From contig FTLJ01000428.1 of the NCBI GenBank assembly GCA_900155495.1, positions 62,001-126,000 on the forward strand: a DNA stretch of 64,000 nucleotides. The letters are read 5' to 3'. Origin of the DNA: Porogramme epimiltina. Lineage: Eukaryota; Basidiomycota; Agaricomycetes; Polyporales; Polyporaceae. The position numbers were made by a program, and so were the translations under genes. A model generated the notes under the pieces. That model was given only the letters and a program-made list of their open reading frames with translations, searched no databases and had not been told where the DNA came from. Below, piece after piece: positions 45,416 through 57,594 of this stretch (position 1 is its first letter; every line of letters begins with the position of its first letter).

Positions 45416-47313
45416 ATGGCTGACGCTCTAGCGAAGCAAGGAACTGTCGGGTACTACAGGTTCACGGACATCTTCTTTGAGTGGTGAGTTCTTGCGCCAC
45501 TCAAAGGGCATACTGTCGACGCTGAACTCGCCTCTTAGGCATCTCGCTCTCCCTAACCAAGACGATGTGAGCCCTCTGAAAGCTCTCATCGCGTACCAGG
45601 CCCTCGTCCACCCCGATCACCCCCTCCGCAAACCGGGCGTCAACGGGATCGAGCTCTACCTCGGTGAGTGGCACACTCCTAAGCGCCAGCTTCTCGCGGC
45701 GGCGCAGCTACTTCGGCCAGGGATGCTGACCGCGCACACTCAGGGACCTTCGAGAGCGGCGAGATGCGCCTGCTGTTCTCGTCTGCGCAGATCGAGTACA
45801 TCCGCTACTACCTGCACGCGTGCGGGCTCACAAAGGCGCTCATCCCGATCCCCTCGAGCCACTACCTGATCCAGGCGAGCGACCTGCGCAACTGCTCGCC
45901 CGACGTGTACCACGACGACAAAGTCCTAAAGCGCTCCATCAAAGTACGTCCGCGCACCCCCCGAAGACGGCGTCGCGCCGGTGCTAACAAACTGCTCGTC
46001 TGCCCTGCTCCTCCTTTCGCTATCATGTGCGCTGCTCCTCTCTCGGCCTCGCGCCCCGCTTCTCGTCCCGCCTCCTGCCCCGCCTCCCCCTCTCAACTTG
46101 CTGTTCCCGTGCTCCCCGAACTCGAACCCGCACCCCCCCGCCGCCGGCGCAACCGCGGGCGCAAACGGTCAAAGAACATCGACAAGAACAACAAGCGGCT
46201 CAAGGGCGCGGGCGACATGCTCGCGCTCCGCCGGCTCACGTTCGAGCGCGTGCGCACGCTCTGGGCCGCGCGCCTCGGCACGTGGTGCGCGATGGACTTC
46301 GAGGCCTGGGACCGCGACCACGCGCTGCTGACCGAGTTCGGGTGGAGCGCCGCGCGCTGGCCCGCGGACGCGCCGCCCGGCGCGGAGCCCGCGCGCGCGC
46401 GCGGCCACCTCGTCGTCAAGGAGCGCAGGCACTACTCGCAGACGTACGTGCCGAACAACAAGGAGGTGCGTGCGTGTGTGCGTGTGTGGAACGGGGGGAG
46501 AGGGAGGGGTGCGCTGGGTGGGCGGTGGCTGACGCGCCGTTGGTAGTTCTACAACTTTGGGCAGAGCGAGCTCGTGGACAAGCACGAGTTCAAGCGGCGC
46601 ATCTGCGAGCTCGTCGAGCAGCACAAGAAGGACGGCCCTCTCTTCCTCGTCTTCCACGACAACAGCCAGGACATCAAGTCAGCCTGACCCTCTCCTTCCC
46701 TCTGCCTAGCCCACTGACGCGCTTCCAATTTTGCCCGCACCGACAGGTACCTCAAGTCCGACGCGGTCCAGGCGCTCGAGCGCATCGACGTGCTGTCCGA
46801 CAACCCGCAGACGGGCGAGATCTACTGCATCGACACCGCGGAGCTCTTCGCCGCGCTCGAGGGCGACTCGTCCGGCAACACGCGCTCGCTCGAGCGCGTC
46901 TGCCGCCACCTCCAGATCCCGACCCAGTTCCTCCACAACGCCGGCAACGACGCGCACGTGAGCCCTCTCGTCCCTGCCCCTTTCGCCTCTGCTGACGTCG
47001 TCCCTGTCCCTTCCCCTCTCCCACCCGGACGCGCGGCGACGCGGCGCAGTACACGTTCAACGCGATGGAGGCTATGGCGTCGGGCGACCCGCTCGACCAG
47101 CAGCGCGAGGCGCGCTGGCCGAACCGCACCGCGGACGCGCAGCCAAAGGTCCAGTTCCATGACTGGGAGGAGGACTCGGACCTGTCCGACATGGAGGGCG
47201 TGTTCGGCTTCCCGCCCGGGAGCACGCGCCACATGAAGATGGAGGACGACGAGGCCGGGGAGGGGGCGGCCGGGGAGGCCAGCGCGAGTGCAGGTGCGAG
47301 CGCGAACGCCTGA
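45416..47313 (+). CDS. GFD2/YDR514C-like protein with DEDDh ribonuclease-H-type domain
   Basis: Exons 45416..45483, 45539..45663, 45744..46465, 46547..46677, 46747..46957, 47050..47313 (506 aa). Positions 45944..46174 inside the third exon could instead be a 231-nt intron (donor gtacgt, branch gctaac, acceptor caaag), giving 429 aa in the same frame. An N-terminal region of about 170 residues (IAYQALVHPDHPLRKPGVNG, FSSAQIEYIRYYLHACGLTK) precedes a basic linker (RRRRNRGRKRSKNIDKNNKR). The C-terminal domain has the DEDDh pattern: MDFEAWDRDH (motif I), FLVFHDNSQDIKYL (motif II) and HNAGNDAHYTF (motif III). This is the fold of the Gfd2/YDR514C family; yeast Gfd2 is linked to mRNA export. Nuclease activity is plausible but unproven. 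Confidence 0.8.
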
Positions 47314-47647
47314 GATGAGCTGTAGCGTGCTCTGTGCTCGCTCATTGGGACTCGTGGAGTTGGGTGGATGTGTACTCTAGACTGTAGCTTTTGGTCTCAC
47401 CTTCTTACTGCTATGTATGTCACAAGCTTACACACGATCGAGATGTAGTGCAGTACCATTGCTGGCTTGGAGATGTTCGTTAGATTGTATATGTACGCTA
47501 ATGAGAAATCGAGGGGGAGGGTATTATACGAACACTCATCCACGCACGCCCCTTCTTGGGGTCCCAGTACTACAACAAAGTCAGCGGCGACGTATCCATT
47601 TTCGTCCAACGTACGTCCCGGCGAGCTGGGTGTCGTTAGGGTCATCT
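47314..47647. other. Convergent 3' spacer
   Basis: About 330 bases between two stops on opposite strands. Nothing recognisable. Confidence 0.4.
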
Positions 47648-49511
47648 CTAGTCGTCCTTGTTCTTCTCGTCATCTTCGTCGGGCTCGTCATCGTCGCCCT
47701 CGTCGTCAGAGCGGACGTCCGTGATAGTCGGTTGCGTAACGGCACTGACGGGGACGGATAGGGTAAGTGCCGCGTCGCAACACGTATAGGACGGTGACAG
47801 CGGTGACTCACCGGTAAGCAATGCGCCACATGAGCCCCCACCAGAAGAGGTTCAGGCACTGGAGGAGCAAAATGGGTATGAAGATTTGGTACCTCATCCA
47901 CCAGGCCATCCATACGCCGTCCTCGGGGTACCACCGCTTCGCTGTCTCACTAGAAAAGGAAGTGGCATCAACGACAAAGTCCGCCGGCCCGCAAGGGTTG
48001 CTGCGACGTACGGTATGAGGTCGAAATGGACCCAGACAGAGTAGAGGATAACCCAGTTCAGCCAGTGGCGGAAGTAGCTGCGGGGTGATGTTGATTGAGA
48101 GCCGGGGATGCCGTTAACTTGACAGGAACACGTACCTCCAGACGACCATGAACATGGCGAAGACCCACGTCTTAGAGCGCTCCCATTGCATGTAGTTCAA
48201 CAGCTTAGACGCCTATGTTGAATGTTAGAACTTAGTGTGGCAGCGAAGAAGAGGTGAGGAACTCACGGCCAAGAACGTATCGGGCAAGTCCATACTGAGG
48301 TACACGGCATTACCGATAAGTGTAAGGTTGACGAGATAGCTCCACCTGTGTGTCGGGTGAGCGTGCATTCGGCCGCGTTGCGACCGACAGGCTCACCCAA
48401 CAAGCCAAAGAGTGACAAAGTGGTGGGCCACGAGCTCACGGTAGTCCTTGCGGGGTTTTTCGAGACCCAGGAGAAGGACGATGAGTTGCTGCCACCAGTA
48501 TGCCATCTGCACAAGGTAGTACGCTTTGAGTTCTGGCTTCATGTCCCAGTGAGGATAGTCTGCGAAGGAGTTGAGCCGGCGTATGCGGGTACCGAATTTG
48601 TTGAATCAACAAACCTATCCAAAAGTACTCGGTACGATACCACCAAGTCGGAAGCTGGCTCATGATACGCTACAGGATACCATAAGAGCACTGAATGGGC
48701 TTTCGAGACGGGAATATAAATGTAGACTTACCGCACCCCAGGTGCCCATGACAGCGAAGTAAATCAGGGCATAACCCTGCTCACCAAAACGATCCTGCTT
48801 GCCCTCCTTCCTCAGTCCAAAGTAACGAGCGATAGGCTTGCAGACGTAGATGGTAAGGCTCTGCCGAACGAACGACCAGAAGACGATGTAGTAGGCAACG
48901 AAGACCAGGTCGAGATATCCCTTCTGGTAGCGTGGGTCGCTCTCCGGGGAGGAAGGGACGCGGTGGGATATGAACAGGAGAGGTCTGAAGGGGTTGGGTA
49001 CGTCACTGGGGACGTATGGGGAAAGTATCTCCCAGTTTGCCCAAAGCACGATTATCAAAAGGAGGAGCTTGAGGGAGGAAGCTATGGGGCCCGTTAGCAC
49101 GGAGTGTAGACACGAAACAGCTATGGGGACACACCTGGCACTACGATCCACCTGAAGTTGAATAGGTCGTTGAAGAATCCTCCTGATTGAGTCGACCAGC
49201 GTGCAACTGGAGGCGGTCCATATTTACGGGGAGGGAAGGGTGCAGGAGATGGAGGCGCGGAGTGTTGTTGGTCAAGTGGGCTAGCACGAGGACGATGTCA
49301 GTGGCCGACCGGGGGTGGAAAAGAGCGAGGTTACGTTTGTGGTCTGAATGGGCCAGTGATATGGTGACCTGGATCTGTCCTGAGCGCACGGTTAGATTGC
49401 TAGCCGTGGGCGGTGAACATGGGCGCAATAGACGCACTCGACTTTCTCCGTATAGGCTATGATAGGGTGGGGCTTGTTGACCTTGCGTTTTCCGTCGGGG
49501 GAGCGCGCCAT
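47648..49511 (-). CDS. LAG1: Ceramide synthase (Lag1/Lac1, TLC domain)
   Basis: Twelve exons on the minus strand: 49438..49511, 49335..49379, 49228..49280, 49135..49182, 48732..49081, 48615..48669, 48397..48559, 48267..48345, 48136..48212, 48012..48077, 47812..47949, 47648..47744 (414 aa). The N-terminus (GHHITGPFRPQT) leads to several membrane spans (SSLKLLLLIIVLWANW, LDLVFVAYYIVFWSFV, YYLVQMAYWWQQLIVLLLG, WVFAMFMVVW, IFIPILLLQCLNLFWW). The Lag1p motif is complete: ELVAHHFVTLWLVGWSYLVN with the double His, then SMDLPDTFLA with the two Asp. It acylates sphingoid bases with acyl-CoA in the ER membrane. The acidic C-terminus (DDEGDDDEPDEDDEKNKDD) matches CK2-regulated tails of fungal ceramide synthases. 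The first three exon joins were found by frame and are less certain. Confidence 0.9.
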
Positions 49512-50261
49512 GGTGACCTAGGAGGGTCAAGGACACTCGAGGGGGACCTATGTACGGGAGAAACAAGAAGGAAGAGGAGACCAAACAGAAGATGGAGGTC
49601 CGGAGGGTTATGACGGGACACCCACTCCTGCGCCGCTAGAGCGAGCGGTCGGCACTCCCTCGCGAAGACCGAATGGTCACCTGACGGCGTCGCCTATCAC
49701 GGAAACCGGTCATACGGCCGGTGTCAGCTAGAGTGTCCCGGCCCAAATGCACGCCGATCCGGAGCTCGATCCTCAAAAGTCCTGGCTCATGTGTGAATAT
49801 GAAGTACGTCCGCCGAAGCTATAGGAGTTTTCGATCACGCTCATAAGGACTCCACTTGCAGCTCAAAGAGGCATTTCTTTCCCCACTCCATATTGGACAT
49901 GGCCCTCTAGATACCGTATATGCAACTACAAGCGCTCATGACGTACTAAAGCAAGTAGTGCTGCCTTGCACAGTTGCGCGTCTCCGACCGTACTCGTCTT
50001 TCGTTGTCCTCTCACCTCGAAGTCTCGTGCGCGCTACCCTCGCTCTCTCGACTCCTCAAATATCCCTTCGAAACTTACAAGATACCTTAGGAGCTGTAGT
50101 GGGCTCGAAACTCTGGCTAGAGAGTGACAAGTGTGCGTGTTCAACCGTTCAACCTCCAACCTAGCCCTCCGATACGCCGTGCAACCGTCCTCGACAACTC
50201 GACACGCGGTTCATACAAACGTCGCCTGAATTCCCGTCCCTTAATGACCCTGGAATAAGCC
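49512..50261. promoter_or_regulatory. Divergent upstream region, LAG1 / REX3
   Basis: About 750 bases between opposite starts. There is a lower-GC stretch near 49740-49990. No supported gene or motif. Confidence 0.4.
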
Positions 50262-52170
50262 ATGTTTCCAACGCTTGGATTGTTCCAAAAACTGCCTTGT
50301 CCGGAAAAACAACACTGTTCAAGAGTGGACTGTCTCTTCAGCCACCGTCCAGATGTCGACCAGATTCCAGTCATTCCGATTGCTGTTGCCACTACAAGCG
50401 CGTTACCCACATCCACACCACCGAAGCCCACTGTACAACAGCCTGTGCCAGGAAGCTCAGCGTCGATCCCAACAAAACGACCTTTAAGCTCTCCCTTGCG
50501 GGCTGCCGGAGCTACCAATAGCACGTCTTCTGAACCGCCCAAGAAATTTCAACGTGTGGGACCTCCCCAACGACCCGTCGCATTGCCATCTAAAGATAAC
50601 GCACCCTCGGTGAGTAATACTTGTGCTAACACTATCAATATCTCATGAATGCGTTCCAAAGACGGGTGTTCCTGTTCTCCGCATCAGCCCTGCACTTTCG
50701 CAAGTAGCCATCCCAGTCCGCCAAGTATGTAGTAATGACTGTTTAACTATGAGGGACTTACTTTGTCGTAGACGATGCTAAAGACGATTTACGACCATTT
50801 CGTCGTCTTGTACGAGAAGATCCTGAAGTCCAACCCAACGCTTGCGTCAGAGCACGCATTAAAGCAAGAGGAAGAAGTTTACAACAAATCCTCGAAATTG
50901 ACTTATCGTAATGTACGCGCGCACTCGAACGAAGTGATCGAGCACTTCTGGTAGTAGCATTCTGCTCACCTCTGTTCAGGCGGTGATTCAATCCGTTGCA
51001 GCACTCAAGAAGCGGCCAAAACCAGATTCGACGTCGCATCCATCGGTTGGCACGGAGTCTGAGGTTCTCGCTCGCGAAGAAGCGCGGAAGAAAGTTGCAG
51101 CATTGCGCCTCAATGCGAACCAATTAGAACCCTACTTACTGACCATGGATCAGATGAGACAATGGGGCTACATCGTGGAAATACCACCCGGTCCCGGCGG
51201 CGACAAACCGCATGAGGAAGGAGGGATTATGACATGTGATCGATGTACACAGAAGTTCGTGGTCAAGCGGCAAGAAGAGGCGGACCAGTGTAGATTTCAT
51301 TGGGGGAAGGCGTTCACATCCAGATTGAATGGTGAGCACCGCCTGTCTTCATACCCCAGGCAAATTTTGATGGTTTCAATTTAGGGGAGAAGAGACGAGT
51401 TTACACTTGCTGTTCTCGTACACCGGACGAAGAAGGGTGTGATGTCGGGCCCCATGTATTCTACGAAACGGATGCCGAAGCATTACACCGAAGACACGCA
51501 TTCACACCCACTCGCCAACCCGACTCGGCCATCAGTGGTGATGGAGCCTTAGAGGTCGTGGCATTAGATTGTGAGATGATCTACACGACTGGCGGTATGC
51601 GCGTTGCTCGAGTGTCTGTGGTGGATTCCAACGGGAAAGAAGTCCTTGACAAGTTTATTCGTATGGATGAAGGTGTCGAAGTGATGTAAGCTCATCGCAG
51701 TCGAAGTCTTTTCATCGCTCACAGTCATGACAGAGACTTCAACACTCGCTTTTCAGGCGTTAATCCCGAAAACTACGCGACAGCCGTTCATCCTCTTGCA
51801 TCTATCCGCAAATCGTTGGACGCGCTCATCGACTCGCAGACAATCGTTATTGGCCACGCGCTGGAAAATGACCTGAAGACATTGCGCATGATCCACCACC
51901 GTTGCGTCGACACGGTAGTGCTATTCCCGCACGTACAGGGGCATCCCTTTAGACGTGCTCTACGGTCCCTGTAAGCCATGTACCGCTCACCTCCGCGTCG
52001 GCTAAGAGGCTAACACTGTATTCAGAGCGAAAGAGGTGCTGGGACAAACGATCCAAGCGGCTGGTGCAGCCGGGCATAGTTCCATAGAAGACTCTGTTGC
52101 AACACTTGACCTCGTCCGATGGCATGTCGTGAACGGTCCTAAACCGAAACCGCTGCCTGTCCCTTCGTAG
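50262..52170 (+). CDS. REX3: RNA exonuclease 3 (DEDDh 3'-5' exonuclease)
   Basis: Seven exons: 50262..50609, 50662..50724, 50772..50912, 50980..51331, 51385..51685, 51734..51970, 52026..52170 (528 aa). The N-terminus carries a CCCH finger, Cys13-x5-Cys19-x4-Cys24-x3-His28 (LPCPEKQHC, RVDCLFSH). A Pro/Ser linker and a cysteine-containing block (MTCDRCTQKF, VYTCCSR) lead to the exonuclease: ALDCEMIYTTGGMRVARVSV (Asp363, Glu365), GHALENDLKTLRM (second Asp) and HSSIEDSVATLDLVRWHV (catalytic His and Asp). This order fits fungal Rex3, which trims the 3' end of RNase MRP RNA and other small RNAs. Intron 1 ends in an AAG acceptor (ttccaaag). Confidence 0.9.
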
Positions 52171-52357
52171 GACCAGCCTTCATCTCATTCGCATGTATCA
52201 TCCATATGGACAGCATATTTCCGACCTCATGTTTGTTCTACTACTGCATCCTTGTATATGGGCGATACCCCCACAGCACTCGTAGCGAACGCGCAGCATC
52301 CATCCGGAGGAATACAGAATACGTGACACAGTATGTACAAATATAAACAGACGCACT

Positions 52358-53212
52358 CTACGGCCCTCTTGACCCGAGACTGCCCAACCGTGCCATAGTA
52401 TCCTCGCTGTTTTCCTGTTCCTCGATGCTATCCGCTTGCGTGACCTACATTCCGTGAGGTTCGGGATACGGAAACATATACATATATCAGGCTGAAGGGC
52501 ACGCACCACTCGGAGAACAGACTTCTTAGATGACTCTTGTAGTTCACCGGCGATGATGAGCTCGTCCAGGATCTGCGTTTGACATTAATGACCGATCACT
52601 AGCCGTTCCCCGACCGAAGACTTACCGCATACGCCTTCTGGAAGTTAAAGATCCTGCGCAAATGATGCTGTCAGTTAGTCTCAACGTTGCTGGAAAGCAA
52701 AACTGCGTGCTCACAAGTCTAGTTCGCATACCTAAATGGCAAGAAAGGTTACTGCCTCGTGTTAAGAACGTACATGAAAGTACCACTCACGTTCCCGAAG
52801 TACCGATCCAGAACTTCGACGTATCGGTGGATGATCTCTAGCGTCACCAGCTCATTGTCCCCTTGAGTAATTCCGGCAACGAAGAAAAGTGACGCGTATC
52901 GCCTGTACACGACCTTCGTGTCTGTTTCCCCATGCGACCAGCGTAAGACAACCGTATGCCGACAGTCTAATCCTCGTGCCCCAACCGCGACCGGCACGTA
53001 CCCTTGTATTCTAGAAAGTTGCACATGCGCGTCCTACGTGCGAGGACAAGCTGCGTTACGTCCTTGACGATCTTCGCCTTGGCCTTTTGGGGCATCGTGG
53101 TGTACCATTTCGCGAGACGGACCTTCCCTAAACTCGGTTGTTAGGACGCTACCACCCTTGTTGCAAATGTAAGTGCACCTTGACGGGAGACGAGGAGCAT
53201 ATAGTTGATCAT
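52358..53212 (-). CDS. APS1: AP-1 clathrin adaptor complex, small (sigma) subunit
   Basis: Seven exons on the minus strand: 53179..53212, 53002..53127, 52791..52921, 52715..52731, 52626..52653, 52507..52572, 52358..52444 (162 aa). [80 protein letters not shown] and [20 protein letters not shown] cover the whole longin-like sigma fold. The sequence [11 protein letters not shown] and the ending after [14 protein letters not shown] fit AP-1, not AP-2 or AP-3. It acts in trans-Golgi/endosome vesicle coats. Two exons are very short (17 and 28 nt). Divergent from the 444-aa unknown gene, 286 bases away. Confidence 0.94.
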
Positions 53213-53498
53213 GGCAGTGTAGATGGCTGGCAGAAGAAGGAAGGACGAGGTTCCGAGCAGGCAAGGTACGGCGGTGCCGGACGAGTTGTGCAGCGTCTGA
53301 TCAGAGCGCGGCGCAGTGAGCCGGTATAGGGACATTCCATTCCTGGATCGGCAATGTGCGGTGTCTATACGGCGGCCGTGTCGTCATCACTTGACTTTCG
53401 CCTTGCAACACACTCGCGTTCTCGATTTCGAAACGTTGTCTGCGGAGAACCACCACCAACTTAACCACATCGCGCATAGCACAGGGCCTGCAGAAGCC

Positions 53499-55603
53499 AT
53501 GACGGAGAGGGCAGAAGCCAAATTTCCGCTACCATCGTTCCTGAAGATGCTGACAAACAATAATATCGCACCCTCCAAGGCAATGGCCGTAGCGGGGAAG
53601 ATGTCAGTATAATCGTCTCGGTTTCACAAGGGGCAGACTCTCATAGCCGATTAGATACAAGACATTCAACACGGCTGATAAACTGGCATCATTATCAGAG
53701 TTCTCGCTCGAGTCTGCCGGTGTAGACAAGGACATCCGGAAGTCAGTCCTCGCCGCCGTGCGCAAGGCAGGTTACCAGGAGAAGCCCCGCCCTTATATCT
53801 CAAGAAGTGCCAACGCCGCGCCTTCTAGCAGCAAGCCGGTAGCTAAGCAAGAGGTGCGTCTGTCGCCAGTGGCAGCGCCGTTACATAACTTAACAATATT
53901 ACCGCTTCCTGTTGCCTTTCATAGGCAAAGCCAAAGACCCAGAGAAAGCGCAAGCGAGATGACGACGTGAACGACTTGCTTCCTGACAGGCCGCCCGAAG
54001 AGGGCGACACGTACGGTAGTCTAGACTTCAATGAGATTCTCGACGAGGAGGTGCGTATACGGTCCCCGTCTTGACCTCTAGAACCTGTCCATTGGGCTTT
54101 GCGGCAGACACGTCGCCGGCTTGAGGCGCACACAACATGCCTCCTCCGCGCTGCGACGCCACCTCTGACTCGCCCTTCTTCCATCCGGCGAGCCGAGGCT
54201 AATACTGCTCCTGCAGGCCATCCGGTCCAAGTATACGGTGATTAACCGCGCACCAATTATGATGGCGTGGGCCTTTGTCGTCGCGGAACGGCTTGGGTTC
54301 CAGCGTGAAGAGGCGTTGAGCATAGGTGGGCCGTTCTCTCAATTCAACCTCGGCACTAGCGACCCGGACAGCCCTTCGGGGCTGTGCGCAGCGCGCGGCA
54401 TAGCATCGGACGCTGACCTCTTCCGATGTTATTTGCCAGCCTCTGTGTATACGGAAATGAATGCTATAACCAAAGGCGTCTCACTCGGTCTGTACGCCAG
54501 TGCAAAACAGAAAGGCATGGAAGCCAACCGCACAGGTAGCCAACCATATGTGGAACTCATGGGCAGACGGTAGGTGAACCACCTTCCAGCTGCCTTCACA
54601 GCATACTTTCGCATTCATGGAGGAGCTCATGCGTACCGCTTTCCGACCTGGTGTCCGACGCAATGCGAATAATAAATTTCCGTGAACCTCCGCACCAGCA
54701 TGTACGTAACCACATTCCTTCATGGTCTCCCTACAACCGCAGACTCATGCCCTCCTCCCCCTCCTTTTTCTCCTCCAACCCCTCGACCGTTCCCATGCAA
54801 CCAACCATACCGCCCATCTCGTTTAACAACCGCCCATTCACTCCTTTCCTCTCTACTCCACTTCGCCTCCTCGCACCTCTCTCTTCACACCTACCTCCAC
54901 GCCCCCCACATTCCCCCTCCCTCATCTCCCCTGAAGTCCCCTCTACCAAACCGCAGACGGGCACTGGCGCGCCCTCGCCCCCGGCACCGGCGCGCCCGCC
55001 CCGCCCGCCGCCGCCTTCGCCTACATCTCCCGCGCGCTCCGGCAGACCGCCCCGCCCGTCCTCGGCGCGCTCCGCCTGCTCGCCGCATCCTTCGCCGCGC
55101 CCGCGGAGCTCAACGCGCGCGGCTTCGCGCTCTACCGCGACTTTCGGCCCCCCGCGGACGGCTGGGGCGCGCGCGGCGAGCTCCGCTGCGACGCCGTCCT
55201 CGCCCTCCGCAGCGCGCACGCGTCCGCGGGTGGGGGCGTGGGCGCTCCGGACCCCGCGGGGCGCAGCGCCCTCCACCCTCAGGCCGGCGCGCCGCGTTCC
55301 GCCTCTGATCCTCCCGCTGCCGCCGCTGCCCCCGATGATCTGCTTGGAGGGCTGGTGAGGATCGGGTCTGCGGACGCGGAGGGGGGGCAGGGCCGACTCG
55401 AGCCTGCGGTCGGGGAGGACCCTTCAGTTTCAGCCTCAGGAGCAGGCCCCGGTCGCCGCCCGTCCCCGTCGGGGGAGGGCGAGCGGGCGGCGAAGCAGGC
55501 GCGGCGGGGCACCACCACCCCACCTGAGCGGGACGAGTTCGACGCGGCCCTGGACGACGACGACGGCTTCTTCGACGGCTTCGACCTCAGCGCCGTCCCC
55601 TAG
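53499..55603 (+). CDS. Uncharacterised 444-aa protein with conserved-looking core
   Basis: Six exons: 53499..53602, 53655..53853, 53925..54050, 54217..54325, 54440..54569, 54937..55603. The N-terminal helical part (FPLPSFLKMLTNNNIAPSKA, MAVAGKIYKTFNTADKLASL, DKDIRKSVLAAVRKAGY) is followed by a basic stretch (KTQRKRKRDDD) and the block YTVINRAPIMMAWAFVVAER, LGFQREEALSIASVYTEMNA, ITKGVSLGLYASAKQKG, GSQPYVELMGRRPLYQTADG, HWRALAP. A third part (FAYISRALRQTAPPVLGALR, GFALYRDFRPPADGWGARGE) ends in a disordered acidic tail (ALDDDDGFFDGFDLSAVP). I have seen similar hypothetical proteins in mushrooms, but I know no function. The 367-nt intron 54570..54936 with AAG acceptor is needed to join the ELMGRR and PLYQTADGHW blocks. 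The third part has much higher GC than the first. Confidence 0.7.
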
Positions 55604-55888
55604 GGCTGCGGGGGGCTTGGCGCGGGCGTGCAATTTGCTCGCCGAGCGCCCATTTCGCGACGCGCCCGCGCGCACATGCACATAGGAGTCAAGAGGTGGA
55701 ACGTGTGGACAGGTTTCTTCCTTTCGCTAAGGAGCTCTAGGAGGCGGTATATGATTCGTTAGCCCGTGATGTACACTACGTCTACATTAAGGGTGGGCCA
55801 GCGTAATTTCCAGGCCGGCGCTCCCTGCCAAGCCGACCCTCGTCCGTCCCGAGTGTCGAGCCCGCCGGGAAGACGGCCGCGCGGCGCT

Positions 55889-57594
55889 CTAGTTGAGGTT
55901 CTTGATGACGGCCGCGGTGAACTCAGAGGTAGTCGCGGCGCCTGTGTGAAGGAAAGCGCGGGGTTCGTCAGTCGGGGGGACGGTGTCGCGATAATGCGCC
56001 GCATGAACGCGTAGGAAAGGGGTCGCTTACCGCCCATGTCCGCGGTGCGGACGTCGCCGGCGTTGATGACGTCGAACGTCGCGCTCGCAATGTTGTTCGC
56101 GAGGTGGTCGAGGCTGGTTCCGACCCGCTCAGTTCGTGCGGTCAAACAAACTTTGGGAGTGAGTGTACGCACCCGAGGTGCCTGAGCATCATGGTGGCGC
56201 TCAGGATCATAGCCGCGGGGTTGGCGCGGTTGGTGCCCATAATGTCCTGGGCGACGTGACGGCATCCGGGCTCGAAGAGCGCGTACTCCTGCAGGGGGCG
56301 TGCGTGTCGGTTGTGACATATGAAAACATAAAGACACGCGAAACACTGACCCTGCCAACGTTGCAGCCGGGCACGATGCCGGGGCCACCGACAAGTGCGG
56401 CGCCGATGTTGGACACGATCGCACCGTACAGGTTCGGCATGACCATAACGTCGAACTGCGTCGGGCGGGCCACGAGCTGCATGGAGCTGCGGGGAGGGGA
56501 GGGAGGTCAGTTTCGGAACTACCCCGCCTCACGAGCCGGCAAAAACGTGTTCTCACGTGTTGTCGACGATCATGTCGTTGTACTCGATACCAGTGCTCTT
56601 GTAGTCCTCGGCCACACGGCGGAAGGTGTTCAGGAAGAGACCATCACCGAGCTTCATGATGTTCGCCTTGTGGACGCAGGTGACTTTCTACATGCGACGG
56701 GTGTGCGGTTAGGGCGAGCCGTTCAATATAAACAAGCGAGCGGGCTTCACGAACCTTGCGGTTGTTCTTCAGCGCGAAGTCGAAGGCAAACCGGCAGATG
56801 CGCTCCGCCTTGGCGCGGGTGGACACCTTCAAACTCTCGACGACACCGGGATAACTCTGGTGCTCGAGGCCAGAGTACTCACCCTCCGTGTTCTCACGGA
56901 TGATGGCAAAGTCGACGTTGTTGTGACGGGTGGGGAAGCCAGGGAGGGACTTGCAAAGAACGACGGACGCGTAGATGTCAAGCTGCTGGCGCATAGCCAC
57001 GTTCCACGAGATGTGGCCGGACTGGGAGATGGGGGTGAAGAGAATGCCTGAGAATCGGAAACATTTGTGTTCACATTGGTGTCGTCTCAGAGAAGGCTGT
57101 CACAAGCGTACCCTTAAGACCAACCCGGTTGCGCCTCAAACTCTCCATAGCCTGCTTGAAGAGAACCTCGCCCTCGGAGGACATGCCGGAAACGTTGTAC
57201 TGCTCCCACTCAATGGGGGCGTTAACGTACTCGAAGATCTCCTTGACGGAGTCGGTAATCTCGTTACCAATACCATCTCCGGGGATGAGGGTAACCTAGA
57301 CAAGACGAGAGGTTGAGGACATGCGTGTTTGTGCACGCTGGCACGAGACATACGGTGTAGACGCCGCCGTACTTGGTGGGCAGCTGTGGTCGTGGTGTTA
57401 GATGACGCGTATCTAGAAATAGATAGCTGCGAAGGAGATACGAACTCTCTGGGTAACCTTGGGGAAGCCAGCGGAGAGGGTGGTCGCGGACCTCTGGAGG
57501 AAAACTGTCGGGAATGAAGCGGAGCGGAGAGGAGAGGAAGACATACGGCGTTGAGCGCAGGGCGGACGGCGTTGGCGAGAGCACTACGAATCAT
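55889..57594 (-). CDS. IDH1: NAD-dependent isocitrate dehydrogenase subunit 1, mitochondrial
   Basis: Ten exons on the minus strand: 57547..57594, 57446..57493, 57354..57383, 57112..57295, 56755..57047, 56557..56687, 56351..56486, 56173..56288, 56031..56113, 55889..55941 (373 aa). The presequence ([20 protein letters not shown]) leads to [120 protein letters not shown] and [18 protein letters not shown]. Sequence such as [15 protein letters not shown] and [13 protein letters not shown] is typical of IDH1, in yeast the AMP-responsive regulatory subunit that pairs with catalytic IDH2. The partner is encoded at 10286..12058. Confidence 0.95.

Noticed and set aside
46027..46995. 322-codon Arg-rich frame within the DEDDh gene
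   Set aside because: It is a shifted frame of the nuclease-fold exons and contains no recognisable sequence.
49183..49584. 147-codon minus-strand frame at the start of the ceramide synthase gene
   Set aside because: Reading it straight loses the GPFRPQT and GFFNDLFNFRW segments; three short introns reconcile all segments in frame.
54602..54681. Short frame FMEELMRTAFRPGVRR... as an alternative last exon of the 444-aa protein
   Set aside because: The protein segment looks plausible, but joining it needs a different donor phase from the one supported by the upstream exon, while the model through 54937 restores a coherent PLYQTADGHWRAL block.
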